A stretch of DNA of 64,000 nucleotides from Ligula intestinalis (taxonomy: Eukaryota > Platyhelminthes > Cestoda > Diphyllobothriidea > Diphyllobothriidae): positions 17,510,006 to 17,574,005 of the forward strand of contig JAYGXS010000008.1 of assembly GCA_036362985.1 (NCBI GenBank), in the 5' to 3' direction. The stretch's first letter is position 1, and the number at the start of each line of letters is the position of its first letter. Shown one piece after another: positions 1 through 10,360 of this stretch. A program made the position numbers and the translations under genes. A model generated the notes under the pieces. That model had not been told where the DNA came from. It saw only the letters and a program-made list of their open reading frames with translations, and searched no databases.

Positions 1-453
1 TCATATGTTCATGTTTAACGACGCCCAAATGTTCGCAAAAGGTGATAACCGCGGGATCCGCGAGCTGCTTGAGGCATGTTTCTCAGGCCCCAGTCCATCA
101 ACAAGCGCAACGATTTGGCATTCCCATAAGGCGTACTGAGACACTGCTTGAGCATGAGTCCCAGTCACGTGGGAAGGGCCGGGCCCAGCAATTACTCTGA
201 GGGCAGCGACCATAATTGTCGCGCAAGTACCAAGCCCACATCCAACGCGGACAAGGAAATCGCGGTAATTAATGACTCAAATGCGAAGTGTTAAGCCATT
301 ACCGTACCCATTAAGGCCAAAGCGGTGGTTACAGGAGTGATTTACAATAGTACGCACGCAAATGACCGCTACGAACTATAAATACCCTTCAATCTGCACA
401 TATTTCAGCCCTATCTTCGCATGACTCAGACTAACCTACCATTATTAAGAGGC
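1..453. other. Non-coding stretch, nothing recognised
   Basis: No ORF with family resemblance, tRNA or clear repeat was found. The short open frame at the left edge has no recognisable motif. Confidence 0.4.
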
Positions 454-508
454 TTGGCAGATTTGCTTAATTTCAATTAACTCAATTCAAATTAAGCAAA
501 TCTGCCAA
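454..508. repeat. Perfect 20-bp inverted repeat with 15-bp loop
   Basis: The arm at 454-473 reads TTGGCAGATTTGCTTAATTT and its exact reverse complement is at 489-508. The right arm is the same motif (AAATTAAGCAAATCTGCC) that ends each 299-bp unit of the array at 4310-5179, so this palindrome marks a head-to-head boundary of that repeat family. Confidence 0.85.
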
Positions 509-770
509 AACTCCTAGTAATTAAGCCAGCTTGGTAGTCATTCTGGCGGATTTGAGATGATTGCTTAGGAAGTCCTGCTTGGGTAGTCAGCTTCCTGCTC
601 CGTATTGGTGAATTTCATACGAGCGGTAAAACTGGGCGGGTAAGATCGACCCAAGTGTGATTAAATTAGTGCCATGAGGTGGGGCATTTGTAGCTCAGGT
701 GGTCAGAGCGTTGGCCTTTCGGTAAAGGCCTTCTCTACTACGTGGATCTCGCCAAACGCATCGGGTTTTT
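509..770 (+). repeat. Diverged single copy of the 299-bp tRNA-like repeat
   Basis: The order matches one unit of the 4310-5179 array: the AAATTAAGCAAATCTGCC motif, then ATTCTGG, GATGATTGCTTAGGAA, CCTGCTTGGG, ATCGACCCAAGTGTGAT, and a tRNA-like segment at 684-759. That segment has an A-box-like TAGCTCAGGTGG and a degraded B box; its ends GCATTTG and CAAACGC nearly pair. The distance from motif to tRNA-like segment is 195 bp here and 192 bp in the array. Confidence 0.75.
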
Positions 771-779
771 AACGATAAG

Positions 780-1077
780 GTCAATTTTAAATCACCCTAA
801 CATTATCTATCATTAAGGATTCCCTACGCAATCTGAAACGTCAGGAAAATAAAACTCCTGTTCCAGTGGTCGCATCTTCGTCTTCTGAACTGCTTCCTGG
901 AACTCGCGCATTCACTTCTATTGCTCCAAGGTATTTTCCAACTCCCTTACCTAGAATATACTATTCCTTCCACCCGGCGTCTCACTACTTCTCTACACCT
1001 ACAGAACCGGCCCAAAGACCACAGTGGCAAGGGTTTTACCTATTGACTTGAGCCACTGCGATAACCGCACAAAAATA
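780..1077 (+). repeat. Penelope-like tail fragment joined to dispersed repeat R1
   Basis: The left part (about 800-880) contains CTGAAACGTCAGGAAAATAA and CATCTTCGTCTTCTGAACTG. These are diverged versions of the inverted arms around the N gap at 54.4-55.1 kb. The right part (about 930-1075) is the end of a dispersed family I call R1; CACAGTGGCAAGGGTTTTAC and GAGCCACTGCGATAA are typical. Other R1 copies lie at 32236, 34450, 53783 and 55070, all on the plus strand. Confidence 0.6.
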
Positions 1078-1484
1078 TATCCGTCAGTTTTACTTGAACC
1101 TTTACAATTCTCCTAACCCCCCTCCCCCCCAGAATTGTCCCTACCTTCCGTCTGGGACTGGTGAGGAAATCAAAGTTGAGCTTGCGTTCGGTGGATCCAG
1201 ACGCGGAGATGTGCTGGACCGTTCGAAGGGGGTCTGCGTGCTGTCTGCGACGTCCCCCGCTGCCTGCTGAGGGTGAGCGCTTGCTGGGGCCACCTATCGT
1301 TGCCGGACCCTCCGTCTCTGGCGAGGCCATTGCCTGTTCCTGTTCTCCTCGAGCCGAAGAAGTAGGGAATGGCCCTGCGAGTCCTACCGGGCTGGCCAGT
1401 TCCTCAGCAGACGGCGGCGGTATTCTAAGGAGGAAGAAAAGAGAACACCGAACTGATAGGTGTGTAGTTGTTTATCGGATACAA
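1078..1484. other. GC-rich non-coding stretch
   Basis: Several frames stay open here on both strands because of base composition, but none shows a domain or motif. It lies directly left of the transposon. Confidence 0.35.
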
Positions 1485-1518
1485 CAGGGTGCCCCACGAA
1501 AAACCCCTAAATTTATGA
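1485..1518 (+). repeat. Left terminal inverted repeat of the transposon
   Basis: It starts CAGGGTGCCCCACGAAAAAC. Compared with the reverse complement of 2991-3023 there are two substitutions and one extra G. Confidence 0.88.
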
Positions 1519-1612
1519 TAATGTTTATATTGTTATAAAAATAAAAATTATTGATTACAATTATAACTAACAACTTTATTGTGCAATTAACAAACTGTTA
1601 CCTAATAACAAG

Positions 1613-2677
1613 TTACAGATACCGCTCAAAATGCTGTCCATTAACTGCAGAACAGCGACGTAAGCGATCCATCCAGCTCTGAGCTGCTCGACGAATAACA
1701 TCAAGAGGGATGTTGTTCCATGTGTCCATCAACACATGTTTTATTGACTCAATATCAGTGATTCCTATTCTTCGTCTCTGAACCTCCTGTAAGAGTACAC
1801 TCCAAATGCAAAAGTCCATTACATTCAGGTCAGGGCTCTTGGATGGCCATTGCTGGGGTGTGATGAAATCTGGTGTGTTAACTCGGAGCCAGGCGACAGT
1901 GTCATTGGCAGTGTGTGGCTTTGCACAATCTTGCTGCCACATCCAGGGTTCTTCCTGCATTACTTGATCAATATCTGTAAACATCTGCGGGCACATCTCC
2001 TCTCTGTAAACAACTTGATTTACAGTATTTTTCGTTCTCCGACTCGGTGCAACACCTTCCTGCCCAGCAGCATCTCCTTCAATAAAATAGAGATCTGTTT
2101 TGCGTTGCCAGGAAACAGCACCATAGCACATGATAGATTTTTGCTGCTTGTCCATCTCCACCAGCAAATCTTCATCAGGAATATCAGTTTTGACTTCCAC
2201 TGCACGATATATGCGTTCATTTTGCCTATTCAGTGGTGCAGACAAGCAGAATGATGATTCATCTGAGAACCACACTTGTTTCCATTTTTCTCCTTCACCG
2301 AAGCGCTGAAGCATGGCATCACACTTTGTCTTTCGAGCTTGCTGGTGTGCTTCAGTTAAAACATGGCATTGAATACGTCGAAAACATTTTAAATTGGATT
2401 TTGCAATTGTTCTGTGCACATACCCTTTTGACAATCCCAGTTCTTGACAAATTTCACGTTGACTTGAATGTCTTCTGTGATGATCTGGTGGAGTTACGGC
2501 AAGTTCCAAGACTGCTTGCCTTGTTGGGGAATCGTGCCTGCAAGAAGTGCCACTACCAGGCTTACGCACCTTTGCTACAGGTGATCCACCTTGTTTGAAT
2601 GCAGCCGCCACACCTGTAAACTGGTCAGTTGTAATGACACCAAAAAATTTAGGCACAATGTTCCGACATTTCTGCAA
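1613..2677 (-). CDS. Tc1/mariner-type transposase (DDE/D superfamily), catalytic core intact
   Basis: This is the cut-and-paste transposase of the surrounding element. It has 354 codons without a stop, beginning at a TTG; an in-frame stop lies shortly upstream and no ATG was found, so the true start is uncertain. Residues 70-100 read as a helix-turn-helix (QREICQELGLSKGYVHRTI). The catalytic triad is visible: Asp139 in VWFSDESS, Asp250 in WQQDCAKPH, Asp288 in SPDLNVMDF. The last two are separated by 37 residues, the spacing of DD37D (maT-like) transposases; Tc1 proper has DD34E. The spacing from the first to the second Asp is wide (110 residues). The end VNGQHFERYL is typical of the superfamily. 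The first DNA-binding helix bundle expected upstream is missing or frameshifted. It could be a recently active or non-autonomous copy. Confidence 0.85.
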   Translation of the reverse strand: MQKCRNIVPKFFGVITTDQFTGVAAAFKQGGSPVAKVRKPGSGTSCRHDSPTRQAVLELAVTPPDHHRRHSSQREICQELGLSKGYVHRTIAKSNLKCFRRIQCHVLTEAHQQARKTKCDAMLQRFGEGEKWKQVWFSDESSFCLSAPLNRQNERIYRAVEVKTDIPDEDLLVEMDKQQKSIMCYGAVSWQRKTDLYFIEGDAAGQEGVAPSRRTKNTVNQVVYREEMCPQMFTDIDQVMQEEPWMWQQDCAKPHTANDTVAWLRVNTPDFITPQQWPSKSPDLNVMDFCIWSVLLQEVQRRRIGITDIESIKHVLMDTWNNIPLDVIRRAAQSWMDRLRRCSAVNGQHFERYL

Positions 2678-2990
2678 CCCCCATGTTGGATGTTCTTTCC
2701 GGAATAGGACGATGACCTAGCGCTGGAAATTGCTTAGCTGTGGCATGGGTCTACACGTCTTTCCAGAATATTCCTGGCATATGGTGCGCAGGTGGACATT
2801 TTAGAACCTTCTCCTGTGCGACCACCACCCACGTTGTGTGGGTGCTCCTCACCACTGAGCGGAACATGGCGTGGGCGACATGAATGAGGGTGCGAACCAA
2901 CGGGGGTGGCTTCACTTCGGATGTGGCCCAGGTGTTCTGTTTTCTCCGCCATCGATCGTGACGGCATGGGCGGTCCGGCCGCCGTAACAC

Positions 2991-3023
2991 TCACAAACTT
3001 AGGGGTTTTTGTGGGGCACCCTG
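2991..3023 (-). repeat. Right terminal inverted repeat of the transposon
   Basis: Its reverse complement begins CAGGGTGCCCCACAAAAACC. It is followed by TA, the canonical Tc1/mariner target. Confidence 0.88.
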
Positions 3024-3304
3024 TAGAACAAAGAACTGGCTATCTAGTACTTCAGCCTGCTTACATGTATCGTTACAAAGTATAAAAATAAGGTAAACAT
3101 CGGCGACAAAGAGAAGGAAGACTGAAATGAAAATTTCAGCGTGATTAACCGTCACCAGACAGGCATGCTCAACCCTAGATGGTGCACAGCCCTAAGCTGG
3201 AACCTGGCGACCTGTGGAATAGACGTTAAATGCTACAAATATGGAACTTCGGGTTCGTTGTCTCGCCGGATTAGGCAGGAAATACTGACGTGCGTCAATT
3301 GATT

Positions 3305-3540
3305 TCGGAAATGTCACGTCCCGTTTTGAATTGGGGCCACCATCGAGCCCCGTCAGTAGTCGTGCGGCGACAAAGTCGAAGGAGACCGAAACGGTCATTT
3401 CTGGCTTATTTATGGTCACTAGCCAGCCATACCCAATCCCAGATGGGGCAGCTACCGAAGCACGAACTCTTGACCTGTTGGTTAGGATTATAATGCTCTT
3501 GACTTTGGGCCATGGACTCGTCAAGAATTAGCCTGATAGC
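3305..3540 (-). repeat. SINE-like repeat (GAGCCCC family), minus orientation
   Basis: It contains GAGCCCCGTCAGTAGTCGTG, then GAGACCGAAACGGTCATTTC, CAGCCATACCCAATCCCAGA, and a degraded tRNA-like head. Further copies lie at 18430, 25290, 38866, 46000 and 52984. In plus-oriented copies the head has A-box-like and B-box-like sequence, which suggests a tRNA-derived SINE. Confidence 0.6.
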
Positions 3541-4309
3541 CGAACGAGATGAGTGTGTCCCGTAAGCGTTCGAACAGCGATAATCCACCAATGTTACTAT
3601 TCCCGATCTAAACCGGCCAGACAATGAGTTTGTGGCGCAGAACGCTGGATTTCTAGCCAATTAGTCGCGGGCGTGAGTCTAGGCCGGTGCACCACCTAAA
3701 GATAAGTATGACAGGCTCATTACGGCCAGACATGTTCATTCGTGCATCTATCTTGTCTTTTCTGGAAACATTTTTTGCCCATGAATAAATCATAAGCAGA
3801 ACGTTTCTAAATGCAGCATATGGAGAGTTATGCAGCAGAGGAAAGAGAACACCGGACTGACGGATGTGCAAATTGGGTGTGGCACATCCGTCAATCTGCA
3901 CTAGTCTGAGACCCTTGATGGCGTGTCTCTGAAGATTAAAAACAGAAAGACAGATGGAAGACAACTTAGAAGTCCAATGCACTGAGTGAGTTGCGGAGAA
4001 TAAGCACTGCTCCGATTCCTGCTTCTCCTGGCCAGAATGTTGTCTGTGGTTAAAATATTCACTTGGCATAAACACGCACAATAAAAATGACCTTCTCATC
4101 CCCCTTCTAAGCAGAAAGGCACTGCACCCCTTTTTGGACTACAAATCGGAGAGACATGACCAGAACAGTCTGTCGCATTACTAGCAACGTCTTTGCCTCT
4201 CTACCTTGACTATGGGGTAAGGGCCGGTTGGGTTGAACACGATTCATAAGTTGACGTTGATCCTTCTCACTACGACTGCGAGTGAGGATATCCGGGTCAA
4301 GAAAGATTT
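3541..4309. other. Non-coding stretch, nothing recognised
   Basis: A 148-codon frame on the minus strand (3653-4099) has no recognisable domain and no splice-site context. I see no gene here. Confidence 0.4.
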
Positions 4310-5179
4310 TCTAGGTAACATGGTGAATTGTAGATGATTGCTCAGGAAATCCTGCTTGGGCAGTCAACTTGCTCACGTACTGGTGAATTCCATATGAGCG
4401 AAAAGTTGGGCGGGTAATATCGATCCAAGTGTGATGAAACTCATGGCGTGAAGCGGGCGATCGTAGATAAGCGGTAGAGCATAAGCCTCCGGCAAAGGCT
4501 TTCTCTGATGCGCGGGTTAAAACCACGCCAACTGTTTAGAGTTTTTCACGATTATGTCTACTCAAATTAAGCAAATCTGCCAAGCCAACATAATAATTGG
4601 GTCAGCCTAGTAGTCATTCTGGTGGATTCTAGATGATTGCTTAGGAAATTCTGCTTGGGCAGTCAACTTGCTCCCGCATTTGTGGACTCCATATGAGCGA
4701 CAAGTTGAGCGGGTAATATCGATCCAAGTGTGATTAAACTCATGGCGTGAATTGGGCCTTTGTAGCTTAGCGGTAGAGCATTAGCCTCAGGCAAAGACAT
4801 TTTCTGGTGCGCGGGTTCAAATCCCGCCAAACGCCTAGAGTTTTTCACACTTGGGTCTTCTCAAATTAAGCAAATCTGCCAAACCAACTTAATAATTATG
4901 TCAGCCTTGTATCCATTCTGGTGGATTCTAGATGATTGCTTAGGAAATCCTGCTTGGGCAGTCAACTTGCTCCCGCATTGGTGAATTCCATATGAGCGAA
5001 AAGTTGAGCGGGTAATATCGATCCAAGTTTGATCCAACTCATGGCGTGAAGCAGGCGTTTGTAGCTAAGCGGTAGAGCATTAGCCACCGGCAAAGGCTTT
5101 CTCTGATGAGCGGGTTCAAATCCCGCCAAACGTTTAGAGTTTTTTACACTTTAGTCAACTCAAATTAAGCAAATCTGCC
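4310..5179 (+). repeat. Tandem array of three tRNA-like repeat units, exact 299-bp period
   Basis: Three consecutive copies are present, the first truncated at its left end. The motif AAATTAAGCAAATCTGCC recurs at 4564, 4863 and 5162, and the tRNA-like segments start at 4457, 4756 and 5055; every interval is exactly 299. Each tRNA-like segment has an A-box-like sequence (TAGCTTAGCGGTAGAGCA in unit 2), a B box (GGTTCAAATCC in units 2 and 3) and a T-stem GCGGG/CCCGC. The acceptor stem (GCGTTTG/CAAACGC consensus) and D-stem GCTT/GAGC also pair. The segment between anticodon arm and T arm is longer than in a standard tRNA. This looks like a tRNA-derived SINE or tRNA-like satellite with internal pol III promoters, rather than functional tRNA genes. 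Confidence 0.85.
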
Positions 5180-6404
5180 AAATCAACTTAATGCTTGATC
5201 GCCTTCAGTCCAACCCTCACCTGTAGGCCACCACTTAAGTATTGTGTCGGAAGCAGTCAGCAATATTTGCTATCGTGTCAAATGTGTTCAACGATCAGGG
5301 TACAGGACACGTTCGTAAAGTTACGTCTCATAGTTCACTAAAAAGTTCTAGCATTCCGTCACATAGCACCAAAATGTCTAAAAATGTGCTACTGTACCAG
5401 CTATTTCATGGAAATCATATGTCACTCCTTAATATCCCTGACGTAATTTGCGCAAAATGGTGGAACTCCCCATCCTACACTCTGATTATTTCCTAAAAAT
5501 ATAGCTCCTAAGATATTGCGCCTAAAAAAACAAGATGGGAAAAAAGCTGACTTTGCCCAGCTCCCCTTGATATTCGAGTGGACGGCCTTCTCCTCTTAAA
5601 TTTTTGAATGTCCGCTCCTGCCACGACGACTTCAAATACTTGTTAATGTAACTTTTTAAGCTTGCAAAACTGGAGCGGTTAAAGATAACGGAATCTCCTC
5701 CTCTGAGGAGTAGAAAAGAATGCCTCTACAAAGTACGCTGATATGACAGCTTTAAAATATGCCAGCAACTCATTTAATTAAAACTTACTGGAAACAATGA
5801 CCCTTTTTGCCAGTTTGCCCCGTTTTGCCGTTTTCACATACGACTCTGCCAACATTTTGAGATGTCTCAACGAAGGAAACCGCTCGGCAGTTGTTTCCCC
5901 ATCTTGTCGTCCTCTTCCTGCTCCTTCTCGATTTCCTTTTTTTCTGCCACCATGTCAAAAACTGCACCACTGGCTCATGCTGATGCCGACTTGGCATCAT
6001 TCAAACAAAATGTTATCCGTGTATCCAGTGATACCAGTATCCCTTTATGTGACCTTTCAGGATGACTGCAGGTTTTCTGTGCTGTCTCGCCGATTTTACT
6101 TTTGAAAGGTCCGTGGATCGACCGCTGCTCGACCTGATGCTGTCGAACACAACTTCTAAATTTCAGGTTTGCTCACCTATTTTTCGTTCTAATTTATCAC
6201 ATTAAAATGTTTTCAAACAAAATGAAACGTCATGTGGACAGAAAAAATAGTTCTTGAAAACGGTTGAGGAGGGTAAATGTTTACTAGCTTATTATGTCAG
6301 ATAAGGTATTAGGTATCTTTCGGAACTTCGAGTGGTCTCGCGCTAAATTCCTTTAATATAGGTTTACTCTCCGTTGGTTATTTACGGTGTTTACGTTTCG
6401 TTCT
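5180..6404. other. Non-coding stretch, nothing recognised
   Basis: Only short open frames without motifs were seen, including a 102-codon frame near 5797-6105. Confidence 0.4.
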
Positions 6405-6720
6405 GCTTTAAGACTCACTCTTGAGCCCCGTCAGCGTTTGCACAACCGTCAGTAGTATGGGCAGCAAAACGTATTCGACACGTTTCTAGCCGTGGCTCAG
6501 CAGTTAAAGCTTTGAACTTCTCATCAAAAGGCCTCGGGCTCGTGTGGCGCACCGCCTGGGTTGGGTATTGCTGACTGATGCGGGTGGCTCGTAGATAAGA
6601 AATGAGAAGAAGATTCGATCACTGGGACAACACTTCGATCCGTCTGACATTTCAACATCCATCGTGGATTCTTCATCAGAGACATGAGCAAAATCCAGTA
6701 GCAGAAACCCATTCCCCCAA
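6405..6720. repeat. Composite of GAGCCCC SINE fragment and Penelope-like tail
   Basis: The left part carries TTGAGCCCCGTCAGCGTTTG and CGTCAGTAGTATGGGCAGC, as in the GAGCCCC SINE family. The right part (about 6610-6700) reads CACTGGGACAACACTTCGAT followed by CTGACATTTCAACATCCATC and TCATCAGAGACATGAGCA. That is a diverged copy, in the same orientation, of the left inverted arm at 54388-54478. Confidence 0.6.
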
Positions 6721-7138
6721 ATCGGAAATGGTCATTCCAGTCACCCTTAACTTTTTTGATAATGTCATCCTGGCTTAATGCCCTATCTAGTGCTTTTTGC
6801 CCGTTTCCTTATCGAATTATGTCATGTCAGTTTGTATGTTTTCAACAGCGAGGTGTTGCCCCAGCTCGATGATGAGTAACGTCAGGGCGAAAGAGAAATT
6901 CACTTTGTTATTTTTATGTTGAAGGACACACAAGGATATATGTGCTCTGGAGCTGACAGAATCCGCTTTTACCTATACAAACCGTTGCAGATTGCTTGCC
7001 TATAAAATTGCCACGCCATGCCTTCTGGACGTACAAATTATCGACAACTCCCCGTTGACTCCTCCTAAGCTGAGACTGTCTTCTATATTTTCCTGGACTT
7101 AGAACATAGCCCACATTACGGAAAGAAGTGAATACGTG
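6721..7138. other. Non-coding stretch, nothing recognised
   Basis: No gene, tRNA or clear repeat was recognised. Confidence 0.35.
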
Positions 7139-7560
7139 AGCCCCAGGTTCTTGATGCAAAATAGACGAACGCACGATCACTGGAACACTATGTGTATTAG
7201 TCCGTGGCCTCAGTATCTGACGCCAACACCATCAATAGACACCTTGATATACCCTCTGCTATCAGGTGCTTTGTACGCGCGGACAATAGGCAGGGCCCAG
7301 CTCCTAGCCAAAGACGCTCGCCGTCACCGTGCCATGAGGCGGTGTGGACTCAACCTTACCACGACCATCTCACCCTTCCCTTCCATCACCACTCTCCCCC
7401 TTCCTCTTGGATGGACTATAAAAACTGCACATTTTTTCTGCACAGTCCTTGATGACAGCCTCCTATACGAGACTGAAATCTTAGACTACTGTACGCATTA
7501 TTCCAATGATGGCATGTGCATCTTTCTTGCAATGTACGAGACTACCTAACACAAATTGCA
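7139..7560 (+). repeat. Retroelement 3' tail-like segment (Penelope type)
   Basis: A pyrimidine-rich stretch (about 7360-7420) is followed by TATAAAAACTGCAC and then CCTTGATGACAGCCTCCTAT and GAGACTGAAATCTTAGACT. The order 'GATGA ... GA-CTGAAA' recalls the tails near 35620 and 55000. The assignment is by resemblance only. Confidence 0.35.
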
Positions 7561-9139
7561 ATATGGTTTTACTTACAGCCGCCGTAGATTAACCATAAAA
7601 CATATATTTTAACAAAAACAAAAAGACAAACGATTTATTTACACGATCAACAAGCATGGCCCCGGTAGTGGTGTATCTGTATCATCAGATGAGGCGTCAG
7701 TGATAGGCTGATCGATGTCATCGCAGAGAAAATATTTTCGGCTGAACTGTACATTTATTTAGCTGGAACTAGCAGATCAGTCTCATAAAAAGATGCGTTT
7801 TGAGCTGCAAGTCGCCTAAATGCAAAGCTCTCAAGCAATTAAAAATTTATATGTGTGGGGCGTCTTAAACCAATTAAAAATAAATGTGCGGACCAGTAGT
7901 CATTTCTTTCGGCAGAAATCATCTCAAATTCGGTCAGAAACTTAAAATGAATGGTAAAGGCAAAATCGATGAGGATAGCATTGAAGTACCGCCACAGATT
8001 CCCATAACCCCAAAAGCTTGTAATATGCAAAAGATAGCGAAATGAAAAAAAACATCATTTGCATGTAACAATAGCAAATAAAAATAAAGATTCAATATTC
8101 TAGGAATGATTCTGTACAACTGTTAAAAAGCAACTTACATAAATATATCTACACGTACTCTCCGTTCAATCTCAACAGAAAAAACAGTATTAATAAAGAA
8201 GCTTTGAGCGTTGGTTTCAGTTAAAATAAATTCAACGAGTAATATCTTTACTTGCGAAAAGAAACAATTTCATTTCAGCAGCAGTCTCGTAAAACATAAC
8301 CCTGGGATTTACGGTGACTTTGGTGACACCTATTACCTATAAACACCCCAAAATCAATTAATTTACAAAGTTATAATCATGCAATATCCACTTTCCGAAA
8401 GAAATCCAAGAGTGCTTTAGTTATTGCACACACAGAGAGAATGGGCATAAGATAAAGGTGTGATATAGTCGCTCTTAATGCGTTCCTGGCATTCCCTATC
8501 ACCTTTTCCCTCGGAACAGCTGCTCAGCCCGCAAGTAGTGTAACTGGTCTCAAAATATCAATCTTTCAGTCATGACAAGACCTGCTTAAAGAAAGGCATT
8601 ATCTGGCCTTGCCACCAGCACCTGTTTATTACGTTCATTCTCATTAAAACTGCTGGTTTCTGAACTCCGGATTCCTATCGTCCAATCAAATGCCGTCATG
8701 TGACTGCACGCAGGTCGATGGTCCGAAATCTATTCTAAAGTTAACAGTCCAACTTGGGGCCAAGTAACTGTGCTGTCCTACGGCTACTCCCTGAGGTGGG
8801 GGGTATAGCGTAGCAGAAAAGCTAGAAACTTGTGCCATAACAACTACCCCCATCCAGCCCAGGAGTCAACATAAACAAACAGTTAATTTTTTGTACGAAT
8901 TACCCCTTAGCCATCATGGTTAATTGGCCAACAGCTCCCATTGCCTCCTGTTGTATGTCCGTCCAGGAGGCCTGAGATTTGCTGCGCTGCAGGGGATGCC
9001 GTGGTCGAATTCCGATATTGCGTTTCTCATTCCAGGAAGAGTGACCGCGCAAGAAGCCAGACGTTCTTGGCTCAAGCGTTCTCGACCCGAGGACATTGCC
9101 ACTGCCAAATGCGCCCTCCTTTGAGACAAAATAACTCCA
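7561..9139. other. AT-rich non-coding stretch
   Basis: It is mostly AT-rich with no gene recognised. At 8900-9273 frames on both strands are open at once (up to 117 codons on minus), which points to local composition rather than coding. Confidence 0.4.
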
Positions 9140-10135
9140 CAAATCAGTGCTTTCTTGCTAAGAGGTTCCTCGTGAGAAACCGTGTAACCTTTCAACTCTT
9201 TAACCCATTTATCTTCCGTAGTTAACGCAGCAATTACTGGAAGAAGCAATTTACAGTAAGAGCCAATAAACATATCCCAAAATATAGTATATAATTAGGC
9301 AAAGATAGTTGTTTGATATCGTCTTAGTATCCCTAACACCAGAATTATGGAATACACAAGCGATAGTAATGTAGAAAACATTTATTTTGAATGTAGCAAT
9401 AGCCTACTAGGAAAAAATCCTTACAATAATTGAAAAAGCAGGTTAAATGATTCTATCTACATATTATAAAAACGGATGCTTAGGTACTATTGAAATACAG
9501 TAAAAATAAAGTGGTATTTAATTATTTGTTACGTCTGTTTCCTGTCCACATATTTACTTCAAAGAATATGCCATTTCTACATGCGAAAGGAAAGGCTTTC
9601 ATTATACCGCCGGGCCCGTAAAATAGAAATCATGGGTCATGTGATGCTACGATGATACCTATAAACTATTTCTACCAAGCATGAAATTCAGACGTGCCTT
9701 TCTTAACAACAAAGTTTTTGGATAGTACTACAGGCGGTGTTAATCGAAATTCTAGGGGCCTAGTCCAAGTTCTTAAATCTTTTCTTAAACAAACCTGCAA
9801 ATTTAACGCCAAAAACATGCCCCTTATCGATGATTTCCTGCAAATTGGCTGCCGGCGAGAAACCGTTCACCGAAGTATTGTGGGCTGCCATATTATCTTA
9901 TTCATCCTCCGTAGTTAACGCAAAATTCATTACAAGAATCAACTTATAGTAATACGTGATTAACTTATCATGAGATATAGTAGGGCATTGAATTCAGACG
10001 TGCCTTTCTAGACAGCAACATTGCTGGATAGCATTACAGGCAGCCTTATGAAATTTAACCCTAAACCCACATTCAGACTTAATTCCAAAACTAATCCCCT
10101 TATCTCTAGTCCTCAATATAGCGCCAAATCCCACT
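9140..10135 (+). repeat. Degenerate direct repeats
   Basis: CCGTAGTTAACGCA recurs near 9217 and 9909. GAATTCAGACGTGCCTTTCT and its variant, followed by 'GGATAG-A-TACAGGC', recur near 9687 and 9990. I saw no coding content and could not assign a family. Confidence 0.5.
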
Positions 10136-10224
10136 CTCACGCAAAATATGCTTCAATTTAATGTACAATAATGAGGGTTAATTTGAACCACACCTTACCA
10201 AAAATGGTATACTTTTTAAATCGT

Positions 10225-10360
10225 AAAAAGGCCTATGATTGAAGGGCAGCAACTTAGGATAGGGTATGCAGAAACTCAAGTCATGTTTTTTGGATTATTA
10301 AAAAGGTTTGTGATTGAGAGGGAGCAACTTGAGATGAGATAAGCAGAACACAAAGTTATG
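10225..10360 (+). repeat. Diverged 75-bp tandem duplication
   Basis: AAAAAGGCCTATGATTGAAG at 10225 and AAAAAGGTTTGTGATTGAGA near 10300 are each followed by GCAACTT, then 'TAAGCAGA' or 'TATGCAGA', and a closing 'AGTTATG' or 'AGTCATG'. Confidence 0.6.

Larger units (their letters stand above)
1485..3023 (-). mobile_element. Tc1/mariner-superfamily DNA transposon (DD37D type), both ends present
   Basis: The element is 1539 bp, bounded by terminal inverted repeats of 33-34 bp beginning CAGGGTGCCCCAC. The right end is followed by TA at 3024-3025; the left flank is AA at 1483-1484, so one copy of the expected TA target duplication has changed. One transposase frame (1613-2677, minus) fills most of the interior. 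The 5' part of the element (2680-2990 minus) has only short overlapping frames, so the transposase N-terminus may be damaged. The IS630-Tc1-mariner assignment follows from the TA target, the short inverted repeats and the D,D,D signature. Confidence 0.88.

Noticed and set aside
4310..5179. CRISPR-like array
   Set aside because: The repeats are 299 bp, contiguous and eukaryotic in context, with tRNA-like content and no spacer structure.
8900..9273. Minus-strand frames of 80 and 117 codons
   Set aside because: Four frames on both strands are open over the same 300 bp, none has a recognisable domain, and no splice context was found.
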